Assembly: GCA_014654455.1 (NCBI GenBank)
Contig: JACWCY010000002.1
Location: forward strand, 62,001-126,000
Length of the DNA: 64,000 nt
From: Pelagibacterales bacterium SAG-MED01
GTDB taxonomy: Bacteria; Pseudomonadota; Alphaproteobacteria; Pelagibacterales; Pelagibacteraceae
Reading direction: 5' to 3'
The position numbers and the translations under genes are program-made. This document shows positions 10,452 to 18,366 of the stretch, one piece after another. Under the pieces are notes generated by a model. The model was not told the origin of the DNA, made no database searches, and saw nothing but the letters and a program-made list of their open reading frames with translations. How positions within the stretch are numbered: the first letter of the stretch is position 1; each line of letters opens with the position of its first letter.

Positions 10452-11648
10452 TTAATTATTATTTTTAGCTCTTTTTCTAGCAATAAGTTGGGTTAAAGAA
10501 TCTACCATTGTGTCAGAAGCTTTAAAAATATCGATGCTTCTAAATTCATGTGAAATATTTTTTTCTGGATTTGTTTTGTCCTCAATAACTATACCTTCAT
10601 CTGGTAAATTATTCTTAATATATATTAACAGTAGCCACTCTTCATCTTCAGACTCATCCCATTTAATGAAGATTTCACCTGTCTCAAATCTTCGATCGAT
10701 GCATCTGAAAATAGACATATTTCTTGTAACGTGTCTTTTATTAAGTTGAAACACCAAACTACTTGCACTTCTATAAAAACTTTCTAATGCAAACTCTATT
10801 TTTTGTCTTGCTAAAGTATATTCTTTTTCTTTTGATAGTAATGTTTCTCTATCCTCATCACCTTGAAGTTTTACCCCTAAAGCTTCTACTCTTTCTTTTA
10901 TTTTTTGATCTCTAATTATTCGATATTTTTCTTTAAGCTTATCAATTCTTTCTTGAAGCCCTGCATAGTCTTCTCTTTTTTCTCTTAAAGAAATTTTTTC
11001 AAGTCTTTCTAGTTCTTTAACCTCTCTAATTCTAAATTTCTCAATTTGTTTATCTAATCTTAATTGTTTTAAAAATTGTTTTTGTTTTTCAGCTTGTTCT
11101 ATTCTTAAAAGCGCCTGCTCTTTTCTCAAAAATAATTTTATGTCTTTTGTTCTTTGTTTTTCTAATCTAGCCTCTTCTTTTAAAGCTTGTTCTTTTAATT
11201 TTAATCTTAAGATTTCTTCATCTTTTTTTTGTTTTTCTATGGCAATTTTTGTTTTTCTTTCATTTTCTATTTTTTCTACTTTTAATCTTATTTTTTCATC
11301 GTGTTTTAAAATTTTATAATCTGAGATTGTTTCAGAAATTTTATCAAAAAAACGTTGAAAATATTTCTCTAAGTTGAAATAAATTTTAAAATTAAATTGT
11401 GGTTTTAAAGATAGCTGTAATTTAACTAGTTTTAGGACTAAGCTATCATTTTGAACTTTTTTAACTTTGAAATGTAAAAATTTTTTTTTTTTAATATTTG
11501 ATAATTTTTTTTTTATTCTTTTAGATTTTTTTTTTATAACTTTTCTACTTTTTTTTGAATTTTTTTTAATTTGTTTTGAAATTTTTAATTTTGTTATTTT
11601 TTTCTTAAATTTTTTATTTTTTTTAAATTTTTTTTGTTTTTTTTTCAT
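10452..11648 (-). CDS. Lysine-rich coiled-coil protein, unknown
   Basis: This 398-residue protein has three parts. Residues 1-65 are almost half Lys with Phe, Ile and Ser (a histone-H1-like basic tail). Residues ~105-290 form a long charged heptad-rich coiled coil (many E-K-Q-L-R repeats). Residues ~290-398 look globular, with NMSIFRCIDRRFETGEIFIKWDES and EEWLLLIYIKNNLPDEGIVIEDK. No signal peptide or enzymatic motif is seen. The DNA of the tail is a near-continuous T-rich run on the plus strand (about 11460-11650). I do not recognise the family; DNA, RNA or anionic-surface binding is inferred from charge only. The small membrane protein gene follows. Confidence 0.7.
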   Translation of the reverse strand: MKKKQKKFKKNKKFKKKITKLKISKQIKKNSKKSRKVIKKKSKRIKKKLSNIKKKKFLHFKVKKVQNDSLVLKLVKLQLSLKPQFNFKIYFNLEKYFQRFFDKISETISDYKILKHDEKIRLKVEKIENERKTKIAIEKQKKDEEILRLKLKEQALKEEARLEKQRTKDIKLFLRKEQALLRIEQAEKQKQFLKQLRLDKQIEKFRIREVKELERLEKISLREKREDYAGLQERIDKLKEKYRIIRDQKIKERVEALGVKLQGDEDRETLLSKEKEYTLARQKIEFALESFYRSASSLVFQLNKRHVTRNMSIFRCIDRRFETGEIFIKWDESEDEEWLLLIYIKNNLPDEGIVIEDKTNPEKNISHEFRSIDIFKASDTMVDSLTQLIARKRAKNNN

Positions 11649-11677
11649 TTTTAAAGATTAAGAATTCTATCAATAAT

Positions 11678-12865
11678 TTATTGATAAATATAGTCTCTAG
11701 TCACAGGTGTTGATGTATAGTTTTTTGTAAGTTGAAATTGATATACAACTTGATCGCCCCACTTAAATGCCATTTCACATCCAGTGAGATAAAATTCCCA
11801 CATTCTAAAAAATTTTTCATCAAACATTTCAATAATTTTTTGTTTGTTTTGAATACAATTTTCTTTCCAATGTCTAAGTGTATGTGAATAATGAAGTCTT
11901 AAAACCTCGATATCAGTGACAATTAAGCCAGCTTTTTCAATAGGAGTTGTTACTTCACTTAAACTTGGCGTATAACCACCTGGAAATATATATTTTGTTA
12001 TCCATGGATGTGGATCTCTTGGTGGCTCAACCGATCCTATGGTATGTATCAAAGAAATACCATCATCTTTTAACAAATTTTCAATTTGTTTAAAAAATTT
12101 TTTATAAAATTTTCTTCCAACGTGTTCAAACATACCAACACTTACAATTCTATCAAATTTTTCATTGAGTTCTCTATAATCTATTAATTTAAATTTTACT
12201 TGATTTTCCAAATTCATTTTTTTTACTTTATCTTTACAATAATTAAATTGGTTTTCTGATAATGTTATTCCTGTAACTTCACAACTTGTACTTTTAGCTA
12301 TATCGATTGCTAATGAACCCCAACCACAACCTATATCTAAGACCTTTTGATTTGGTTGAATATTCAGTTTTTTGATAATGTGTTGAATTTTGTTATTTTG
12401 TGCAGTTTCTAAACTATCATTTTTATTCTTAAAGTAAGCACAGGAATACTGTTTTTTAGGATCTAAAAATAAATCATATAGATCATCTGAGAGATCATAA
12501 TGATGGGATACATTCATTTTAGATTTTTTTATAAAATTAAAATTTGTTAAATATCTATAAGATCCTCGAAGTCTATTAATCAAATAACTAAAAAAATTTA
12601 AATTACCTCTTCCAAAATTCTTTAATGCTAAATCTAAAAAATCTGTGAGAGTTCCGTTCTCTATTATTATTTCTCCATTTGTGTAAGCTTCACCAAAATA
12701 TAAATCAGGATGGAATAATAATTTGTAATGAAGATTTTTATTTAAAATTTTTAATTTTAAAGGGTTATTGCCTGGATTACCAATGATGTAATCTTTTGAG
12801 TTTGCATCTGTTAGGATAAAACCATCTTTTTTAAAAACTTTATTTAAAAAACTTGCAAGTTGCAT
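11678..12865 (-). CDS. cfa: Cyclopropane-fatty-acyl-phospholipid synthase family methyltransferase
   Basis: This 395-residue protein matches CFA synthase. It has an N-terminal lipid-binding domain, then SHHYDLSDDLYDLFLD, the YSCAYF active-site strand, the SAM motif VLDIGCGWGSLAIDIA, VGMFEHVGRKFY (catalytic Glu position), LIHTIG (His position) and HYSHTLRHW. It transfers a methylene from SAM to the double bond of membrane phospholipid acyl chains. The upstream DapA-like gene ends one base before it, so they share a transcript. Related enzymes methylate other lipids, so the exact product is not certain. Confidence 0.92.
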   Translation of the reverse strand: MQLASFLNKVFKKDGFILTDANSKDYIIGNPGNNPLKLKILNKNLHYKLLFHPDLYFGEAYTNGEIIIENGTLTDFLDLALKNFGRGNLNFFSYLINRLRGSYRYLTNFNFIKKSKMNVSHHYDLSDDLYDLFLDPKKQYSCAYFKNKNDSLETAQNNKIQHIIKKLNIQPNQKVLDIGCGWGSLAIDIAKSTSCEVTGITLSENQFNYCKDKVKKMNLENQVKFKLIDYRELNEKFDRIVSVGMFEHVGRKFYKKFFKQIENLLKDDGISLIHTIGSVEPPRDPHPWITKYIFPGGYTPSLSEVTTPIEKAGLIVTDIEVLRLHYSHTLRHWKENCIQNKQKIIEMFDEKFFRMWEFYLTGCEMAFKWGDQVVYQFQLTKNYTSTPVTRDYIYQ

Positions 12866-12866
12866 A

Positions 12867-13751
12867 TTAAGCTGCCAAAGATGGTTTGTTTGTAAAATTT
12901 AAATCTTTTAAATCGTTAATCAAACTTTTTTCGTCAGTCTTATTCAAAAGACTTAAAGGTGGTAAAATATTTTTATAAATTTTGTTTTCCTGGGAACAAT
13001 AACTATGAAGTCCAGAAATTAAATTATATCTATCAAAAATTTCTCTCACATTACATAATTTTTGATTTGCAGATTGTTTTTTTCCTAAATTAAAATCATC
13101 ATAAACTTTTCTAGATAATTCGGCTGTTACATTGCATGTAGCAGTAATTATTCCTGAACAGCCTAATTCTAAACCTTTTAAAAGTTTAAGCTCTGAGCCT
13201 GGAAAAATTGAAAAATTTTTCAATTTTAATTTTTCAAATAGATTATATGAACTATCTTTTACACCTACAATTTGATTGGGGAATTTTTTTACAAGTTCAC
13301 TAACACACTCTATACTAAATTTATATCCACAAAGTTTTTCAAAATTGTAAAGAATTATTTTACATTCAGGAATAGACTCTATTATTTTTGTATAAAATTT
13401 TATTACTTCTTGGTCACCATATTTATAATAAGCTGGTGGCATGATTAAAAATTTTTTAAAATTTAGTGAAGTTGCTATTTTCATGAAATTAATAGTCTCA
13501 CCTAAAGAATTTAGACCTGTACCAATTAAGTGTTTATCCTTAAACTTAGTTTTTGAAAGTTTATTCAATAAATCAATTTTTTCAGAAATAGATATTAATT
13601 GAGATTGACCAGTGCTCCCAAAAATTGCTGTTCCATGACAGCCTTGATCTATTAGCTTTTCAGCATGATCTATTGTTTTATCCACATTTAGGCTCAAATC
13701 AGTATTAAGAACTGACATTGAAGCTGCAAAAATTCCACTTATTTTTGTCAT
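12867..13751 (-). CDS. DapA/NanA-superfamily class I aldolase, substrate unknown
   Basis: This 294-residue TIM-barrel protein has the family's Schiff-base lysine (VGVKDSSYN, about residue 165) and the assisting Tyr in ILYNFEKLCGY. The GTTGE loop of true dihydrodipicolinate synthase reads GSTGQS, and the Arg of the usual YNVPGRTG segment is missing (YNFEKLCGYKF). So it is probably not the lysine-pathway DapA but another pyruvate-dependent aldolase or lyase. It lies one base upstream of cfa, an odd pairing that may reflect compaction only. Its start ATG faces a GT9 gene 49 bases away. Confidence 0.85.
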   Translation of the reverse strand: MTKISGIFAASMSVLNTDLSLNVDKTIDHAEKLIDQGCHGTAIFGSTGQSQLISISEKIDLLNKLSKTKFKDKHLIGTGLNSLGETINFMKIATSLNFKKFLIMPPAYYKYGDQEVIKFYTKIIESIPECKIILYNFEKLCGYKFSIECVSELVKKFPNQIVGVKDSSYNLFEKLKLKNFSIFPGSELKLLKGLELGCSGIITATCNVTAELSRKVYDDFNLGKKQSANQKLCNVREIFDRYNLISGLHSYCSQENKIYKNILPPLSLLNKTDEKSLINDLKDLNFTNKPSLAA

Positions 13752-13800
13752 AATAAAAATTTATATAAAAAATATACTTAGTAAAGTTTATAAATACCAT

Positions 13801-14751
13801 ATGAAAATATTAGCTGTTCAAAATAGAATGGGTATAGGAGATACTGTAATTTTTTTGCCCTTTATAAAGGCTGTGTCTGAAAAATTTAATACACCTATAA
13901 GTTTACTTGTTAAAGAAAGTTCGAAAGCAGATCAATTTCTAAATCAAACTAATTATATCGACAAAATTCTTCTTTTAGAAAAAAATAACAAATATGGTAG
14001 TTTATTACAAAATTTCAATTTAATTAAAAATATTAAAAAACATAATTTTGATAAAATCATAATTTTTAACTCATCATTAAGATTCAATTTAATTGCAAGA
14101 TTTTCTGGAATACCTAATGTTTATCAATATTCATTATTTCGAAAAAATAAACAACATATCACTGATACTCCAAGAGAATTTTTAAAAAATAAATTTGATA
14201 TAAAAGTCAAAGATGATCCTGAAGTTCAAATTGGAGACAAGTTGATTTCCCAATCAATAAAAAAATTTGAAATTAATAAAAACGAAATTAACATACTTTT
14301 GGGTATAGGAGGATCAGGTCCTACCAAAAGAATACCAGCCAATACATTTTTGAGTGTAATTGAAAAACTTTTAAAAGTTAAAAAATGTAGATTTTTTCTT
14401 GCAACTGGTAAAGATCATGAAGAACAAATAATATTAAATGAAATACTACAATCAAAATTTAAAAATGTTTGCACACCTTTGGATGGTTTATCTATAAGTG
14501 AGTTTTTACCAATTATAAAAAATTGTAATATTTCTATTTGTAATGACTCTAGTTTCAGTCATTTATCTGCAGCTTTAGGTATTAAAACTATAACTCTAAT
14601 GGCAGACACTCCTTTAGTTTATGGAAACTATAGTTCTAAAATGTTTCCAATTATTCCTGACGGCGTAGAAACTGTTACTCACAACACTTTAGGGAAGGAA
14701 AAAATTAATCCCCAAAAGATTTTTGATAAAGTTTTTGAAATTATTAATTAA
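13801..14751 (+). CDS. Glycosyltransferase family 9 (heptosyltransferase-like)
   Basis: This 316-residue protein begins MKILAVQNRMGIGDTVIFLPFIKAV, the GT9 N-terminal Rossmann pattern with G-I-G-D. It has LLGIGGSGPTKRIPANTF in the middle, and ICNDSSFSHLSAALGIKTITLMADTP, the nucleotide-sugar binding block of ADP-heptose:LPS heptosyltransferases. It probably adds a sugar to the LPS core or another surface glycan at the cytoplasmic face. The exact donor is unknown. It stands alone on the plus strand and shares its stop codon region (TTAA at 14748) with the convergent J-domain gene. Confidence 0.88.
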   Translation: MKILAVQNRMGIGDTVIFLPFIKAVSEKFNTPISLLVKESSKADQFLNQTNYIDKILLLEKNNKYGSLLQNFNLIKNIKKHNFDKIIIFNSSLRFNLIARFSGIPNVYQYSLFRKNKQHITDTPREFLKNKFDIKVKDDPEVQIGDKLISQSIKKFEINKNEINILLGIGGSGPTKRIPANTFLSVIEKLLKVKKCRFFLATGKDHEEQIILNEILQSKFKNVCTPLDGLSISEFLPIIKNCNISICNDSSFSHLSAALGIKTITLMADTPLVYGNYSSKMFPIIPDGVETVTHNTLGKEKINPQKIFDKVFEIIN

Positions 14752-15251
14752 GTAATGTCATTTAAAACTATATCTTTAGCTTCATTAACTATAGATGATA
14801 GTCGGGAAGTTTCTGGGGAAACATCAGGGTGAATTTTTTTTTGGATTTTTATATAAGCTTTATTTACATCATTTTTAGTAATTTTTTTATTAATATCCAA
14901 ATTTAAAATCTTATAAGCTTCAGAAACAGATATAGATGATAAATTATTTGAATTTGATTGATTAAATGAAAATCTTCCTGATCTTCTTAATGTTTGAAGT
15001 AATCTAAAAAGAGATATTAATTGAAAGATAGACAAACCTTTTAACTTCAATAAAGCAAGACTAGCTAACGTAAGAGGTAAAGTTAATAAAAATCTACCTC
15101 CTATAGCAAATAAAATTGCTAAAATGATTAATCCAATAATAATTAAAACTCTAAGACTTTTTGATATCTTTTTAGATGAAATATTACTAATAAATCTCAA
15201 TAGAAAATAAAAAATAGTCAATATAACTACTGTATAAATTATTATATTCAT
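14748..15251 (-). CDS. Membrane-anchored J-domain co-chaperone
   Basis: This 167-residue protein has two hydrophobic regions (residues ~1-20 and ~35-68), then a C-terminal J domain (SVSEAYKILNL... to ...SIVNEAKDIVL) with the essential HPD at residues 141-143. The arrangement resembles TIM14/DjlC-like J proteins that recruit DnaK at the inner membrane. No Gly/Phe or zinc-finger region is present, so it is not DnaJ itself. It is divergent from oligopeptidase B with only 16 bases between the start codons. Client unknown. Confidence 0.88.
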   Translation of the reverse strand: MNIIIYTVVILTIFYFLLRFISNISSKKISKSLRVLIIIGLIILAILFAIGGRFLLTLPLTLASLALLKLKGLSIFQLISLFRLLQTLRRSGRFSFNQSNSNNLSSISVSEAYKILNLDINKKITKNDVNKAYIKIQKKIHPDVSPETSRLSSIVNEAKDIVLNDIT

Positions 15252-15267
15252 ATATTTCTTTCCTTTA

Positions 15268-17343
15268 ATGAAAGTACCACAACTTAGAAAAAAACCAGAA
15301 ACAAAATCTTGTCACAACATCAGTTGGGAAGACAATTATAGCTGGATACACCAAAAAAATATATTGGAAGTTCTCAGAGATAAAACAAAATTAGATCCTG
15401 AGGTTAAAAAATATTTAGAGGATGAAAATAGTTATGCCGAACATCATTTAAAAGATACAAAAGATACTCAAAAAAAACTGTTCAATGAAATTAAAGGTAG
15501 AATAAAATTAGATGATGAGTCCTTACCATATAAGGATCATACATACGAATACTGGACAAAAACTACGACAAGAGGAAATTACTCCATAAAGCTTAGAAAA
15601 AAAATTGGCTCAAAAAATATAGAGGAAATTTGGAATGGTGATAAAGAGAAAGAAAAGATTAAGACAGAGTATTTTGGAGTTGGAGATTTAGAAATAAGTA
15701 ATAATGACAAATATCTAGGATATTCATTAGATGTTAAAGGTTCTGAATATTATACAATTTATATAAGAGATATAAAAACTAACAAAATCGTTTCAAAAGA
15801 AATTCCAGAAACATCTGGAGGAATTACATTTAGTTTAGATGATAAATATATCTTTTACTCAAAACTTGATGAAAATCATAGAGCAAGAAAGATATATAGA
15901 CATAAAATTGGAAATTTTAATGAAAAGGATGAATTGATCTTCGAAGAAAAAAGTGAAGCTTTTACCGTTAGTATTGGAATAAGCTCAGATGAAAAATATT
16001 ATTTAATAAATACTTCTGATCATAATACATCAGAACAATATTATTTTAGTTCAGGTGAAAAAAAACCAACACCTAAAAAAATAATTACAAGAGAAAGGGG
16101 AGTTTTATATTCCATAAATTCATGGAATGGAAAATTTTATAATCATACAAATAAAAATGCTGAAGATTTTAAAGTTGATATTTGTGATAGTTTAGAAAAA
16201 CAAGATTGGAAAACATTTATACCACCTAAAGATGAGGTTTTAATTGGTGGGCTGACATTCCTTAAAAATTGGATTATTCGTGGTGAAACCTCTAATGCAT
16301 TAGATAAATTATTCGTTAAAAATATTTCAACCAATATAGAAGAAGAGTTAATTTTCTCTGATGAAAATGTGTATGTTCCAGGTGTAACATTAACTCAAAA
16401 AAATAGAAATACTGATGAAATCTATTTAGGATACTCATCGCCAAAAACACCTTCGAGAGTTTATAGATATAATCTTTTGAATAAATCTAAAGAACTTGTT
16501 AAAGAGCAGGAGATTCCATCTGGTCATGACAAAGATGATTACATTGTCGAACGATTTGAATTTAAATCTCATGATGGAAGACTTGTACCTTTGACAATTA
16601 CAAGACATAAAAAAACTAAAATAGATAGTTCTGCAAATCTATTATTATATGGATATGGATCTTATGGAAACTCAATGTCTCCTAGTTTTTCATCCACAAA
16701 ATTAAGTTTAATTGATAGAGATATAATTTGGGCTACTGCTCACATCAGAGGTGGCATGGAAAAAGGTATGAAATGGTGGAAAGAGGGCAAGTTGACTAAT
16801 AAAAAAAATACATTTGAAGACTACATTTGTGCAGCAAAGTATCTAATTGAAAAAAAATATACTTCAGAAGGAAAAATAATCGGTATGGGGGGATCTGCGG
16901 GTGGATTATTAATGGGGGCAGTGGTTAATCAATCTCCTAGACTATTTTTAGGAATAATAATGGCTGTACCTTTTGTAGACTCACTAACAACAAATTTAGA
17001 TCATTCTCTACCATTAACTGTTGGAGAATTTGATGAATTTGGAAACGCAAAAGATAATAAAGAACATTTCAATTATATTTTTTCTTATGCACCTTATAAT
17101 AATATTAAAAAAATGGATTATCCTAATATGTTAATCACGACTAGTTTGAGTGATAACAGGGTATTATTTGATGAACCTGCAAAATTTACAGCCAAACTTA
17201 GAGATTTTAAAACAGATAATAATTTACTTCTCCTAAAAACAGAAATGAATGCAGGTCATGGAGGAAAATCTGGTAGAGATGGAGCTATAGAAGAGATTGC
17301 GATAGATTATGCATTTGCATTAAAAATATCTGAAAAAATTTAG
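15268..17343 (+). CDS. ptrB: Oligopeptidase B (protease II), family S9A
   Basis: This 691-residue protein has an N-terminal beta-propeller (about residues 70-400, with YSLDVKGSEYYTIYIRDI) and a C-terminal alpha/beta-hydrolase domain. The nucleophile Ser lies in GMGGSAGGLLMGAV. The charge-relay Asp is in TTSLSDNRVLFDEPAKF and the His in NAGHGGKSGRDG. It cleaves peptides after Arg/Lys and usually acts in the cytoplasm; no signal peptide is seen. Length agrees with the family. The 16-base gap to the divergent J-domain gene means its promoter must lie within that gene. Confidence 0.95.
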   Translation: MKVPQLRKKPETKSCHNISWEDNYSWIHQKNILEVLRDKTKLDPEVKKYLEDENSYAEHHLKDTKDTQKKLFNEIKGRIKLDDESLPYKDHTYEYWTKTTTRGNYSIKLRKKIGSKNIEEIWNGDKEKEKIKTEYFGVGDLEISNNDKYLGYSLDVKGSEYYTIYIRDIKTNKIVSKEIPETSGGITFSLDDKYIFYSKLDENHRARKIYRHKIGNFNEKDELIFEEKSEAFTVSIGISSDEKYYLINTSDHNTSEQYYFSSGEKKPTPKKIITRERGVLYSINSWNGKFYNHTNKNAEDFKVDICDSLEKQDWKTFIPPKDEVLIGGLTFLKNWIIRGETSNALDKLFVKNISTNIEEELIFSDENVYVPGVTLTQKNRNTDEIYLGYSSPKTPSRVYRYNLLNKSKELVKEQEIPSGHDKDDYIVERFEFKSHDGRLVPLTITRHKKTKIDSSANLLLYGYGSYGNSMSPSFSSTKLSLIDRDIIWATAHIRGGMEKGMKWWKEGKLTNKKNTFEDYICAAKYLIEKKYTSEGKIIGMGGSAGGLLMGAVVNQSPRLFLGIIMAVPFVDSLTTNLDHSLPLTVGEFDEFGNAKDNKEHFNYIFSYAPYNNIKKMDYPNMLITTSLSDNRVLFDEPAKFTAKLRDFKTDNNLLLLKTEMNAGHGGKSGRDGAIEEIAIDYAFALKISEKI

Positions 17344-17354
17344 GATTTTTTAAT

Positions 17355-17382
17355 CTTGAAATTTTTTAATTAATCCCCAAAT
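17355..17382 (+). promoter_or_regulatory. Sigma-32-type promoter of the Hsp20 gene
   Basis: CTTGAAA at 17355-17361 and CCCCAAAT at 17375-17382 are separated by 13 bases, a close match to the classic CTTGAAA-N11..16-CCCCATNT heat-shock consensus. It lies 67 bases before the ATG, leaving a leader that contains the hairpin at 17393. Confidence 0.75.
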
Positions 17383-17392
17383 AAGCATTGTA

Positions 17393-17409
17393 AGTCGCCT
17401 AATGGGGCT
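17393..17409 (+). promoter_or_regulatory. Hairpin in the Hsp20 leader (possible thermosensor element)
   Basis: AGTC-G-CC pairs with GGGGCT around a TAAT loop, with G17397 bulged. A TTGCT motif follows at about 17423 and an AAGGAG ribosome site further on. ROSE-type RNA thermometers of small heat-shock genes use a bulged G and UYGCU near the SD, so this is suggestive; I cannot fold it to prove pairing with the SD. Confidence 0.3.
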
Positions 17410-17448
17410 CACAAAAAATAAACTTGCTTAAAAAAAAAGGAGAATATT

Positions 17449-17895
17449 ATGACAAGTAAGGATCTATCTATATTTAACTCACTTAGACCCTTTTCAATTG
17501 GTTTTGATGATATGTTTGATCAATTTGAAAATATGCTAGGAAATGGAAATTTGACAATGCAATCAAATTATCCGCCTTACAACATTCGAAAAACTGGTAA
17601 GGATAACTATGCTATTGAAGTAGCCTTAGCTGGTTTTAATAAAAAAGATGTTGAAGTCGAGTTTGAGGATAACTTATTAACTGTCCGAACTAAACAGATT
17701 AATAAGTCTGAAGATGGTGATATGAATGGAGAAATTATTCATAAAGGCATTTCTCAAAGACAATTTGCTAGATCATTCACTATTGCAGACGATGTAAAAG
17801 TTAATGATGCTGAGCTTAAGGATGGTCTTTTAACAATATCTTGTGAAAGAATCGTACCAGAGCATAAAAAGAAAAAACTTATAGAAATAAAATAA
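17449..17895 (+). CDS. Small heat-shock protein, Hsp20/alpha-crystallin family
   Basis: This 148-residue protein has an N-terminal FNSLRPFSIGFDDMFDQFE, the alpha-crystallin domain (about residues 38-135, with YAIEVALAGFNKKDVEVEFEDN and RSFTIADDVKVNDAELKDGLLTI) and a KKKLIEIK C-terminus carrying the I-x-I tail motif for oligomerisation. It holds unfolding proteins for refolding by DnaK. Regulation fits heat shock: a near-consensus sigma-32 promoter, a leader hairpin and a strong AAAGGAG. A long inverted repeat follows as terminator. It resembles IbpA-type proteins. Confidence 0.96.
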   Translation: MTSKDLSIFNSLRPFSIGFDDMFDQFENMLGNGNLTMQSNYPPYNIRKTGKDNYAIEVALAGFNKKDVEVEFEDNLLTVRTKQINKSEDGDMNGEIIHKGISQRQFARSFTIADDVKVNDAELKDGLLTISCERIVPEHKKKKLIEIK

Positions 17896-17903
17896 AACAA
17901 GCC

Positions 17904-17934
17904 TTACTTGCGGAGATTTACTCTCCGCAGGTAA
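17904..17934. terminator. Bidirectional terminator hairpin between hsp20 and the lipoprotein gene
   Basis: TTACTTGCGGAGA (17904-17916) pairs with TCTCCGCAGGTAA (17922-17934) with one G-T pair and a TTTAC loop, a 13-bp stem. There is no T tract on the plus side. On the minus side T-rich bases follow after a few residues, so it may serve both convergent genes. Confidence 0.75.
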
Positions 17935-17936
17935 AT

Positions 17937-18242
17937 CTAAAAACATCCATTTGATACAAATCCAATTACTATTAGATTGGAATTTATCTCAAACCTTCTC
18001 TCACATGGGATCCCATATTTTTTTGTATTATAAACCAATATTAAATTTCCTTTTTCATTTTTAAAATCTTCATCTGGATTTCCTAAATCAATTTTAAGTT
18101 TATTTGATGATTGACCAATATATTTATTTAATTTTTTATTTTCTTTTTCTACAATTGCATCTGTTTTTTCTTTAATTGTCTTACATCCGGAAATCATAAA
18201 AGCTAAACAAATGGTTAATATAATTATTTTTAGATTTTTCAC
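17937..18242 (-). CDS. Small outer-membrane-type lipoprotein, unknown
   Basis: This 101-residue protein starts at a GTG (18242). It has a classical lipoprotein signal ending FMISGC with lipidated Cys20, then a Lys/Glu-rich stretch and a domain with YIGQSSNKLKIDLGNPDEDF, which recalls the SmpA/BamE-like helix-strand pattern (a weak resemblance). Two Cys near the end (IPCERRF, SNGCF) could form a disulfide. There is no ATG in frame upstream of the signal peptide, so GTG is the only sensible start. It is convergent with hsp20. Confidence 0.75.
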   Translation of the reverse strand: MKNLKIIILTICLAFMISGCKTIKEKTDAIVEKENKKLNKYIGQSSNKLKIDLGNPDEDFKNEKGNLILVYNTKKYGIPCERRFEINSNLIVIGFVSNGCF

Positions 18243-18322
18243 ATTTTTATATTAACAACTAAATTATTGCATAAATATAAACTTCTAAGTTGTATTTTGT
18301 GAATAAAATTAGATTTTACAGA

Positions 18323-18355
18323 GTATTTGGAAAAAGAATCAAATACCTAAGTATT
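18323..18355 (+). promoter_or_regulatory. Two overlapping alternative hairpins in the purine-permease leader
   Basis: GTATTTG (18323-18329) can pair with CAAATAC (18340-18346). The same AATAC (18342-18346) can instead pair with GTATT (18351-18355) across a CTAA loop, which runs right up to the AAGGAGG ribosome site at 18356. The two pairings exclude each other. It does not match the known purine riboswitch core. Confidence 0.35.
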
Positions 18356-18366
18356 AAGGAGGAAAA

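Noticed and set aside
11460-11650. Long T-rich low-complexity tract on the plus strand
   Set aside because: It is the reverse strand of the Lys-rich N-terminus of the coiled-coil gene, so no separate element is needed.
18243-18366. Classical purine riboswitch before the permease
   Set aside because: The conserved three-way junction core and loop motifs are not present.
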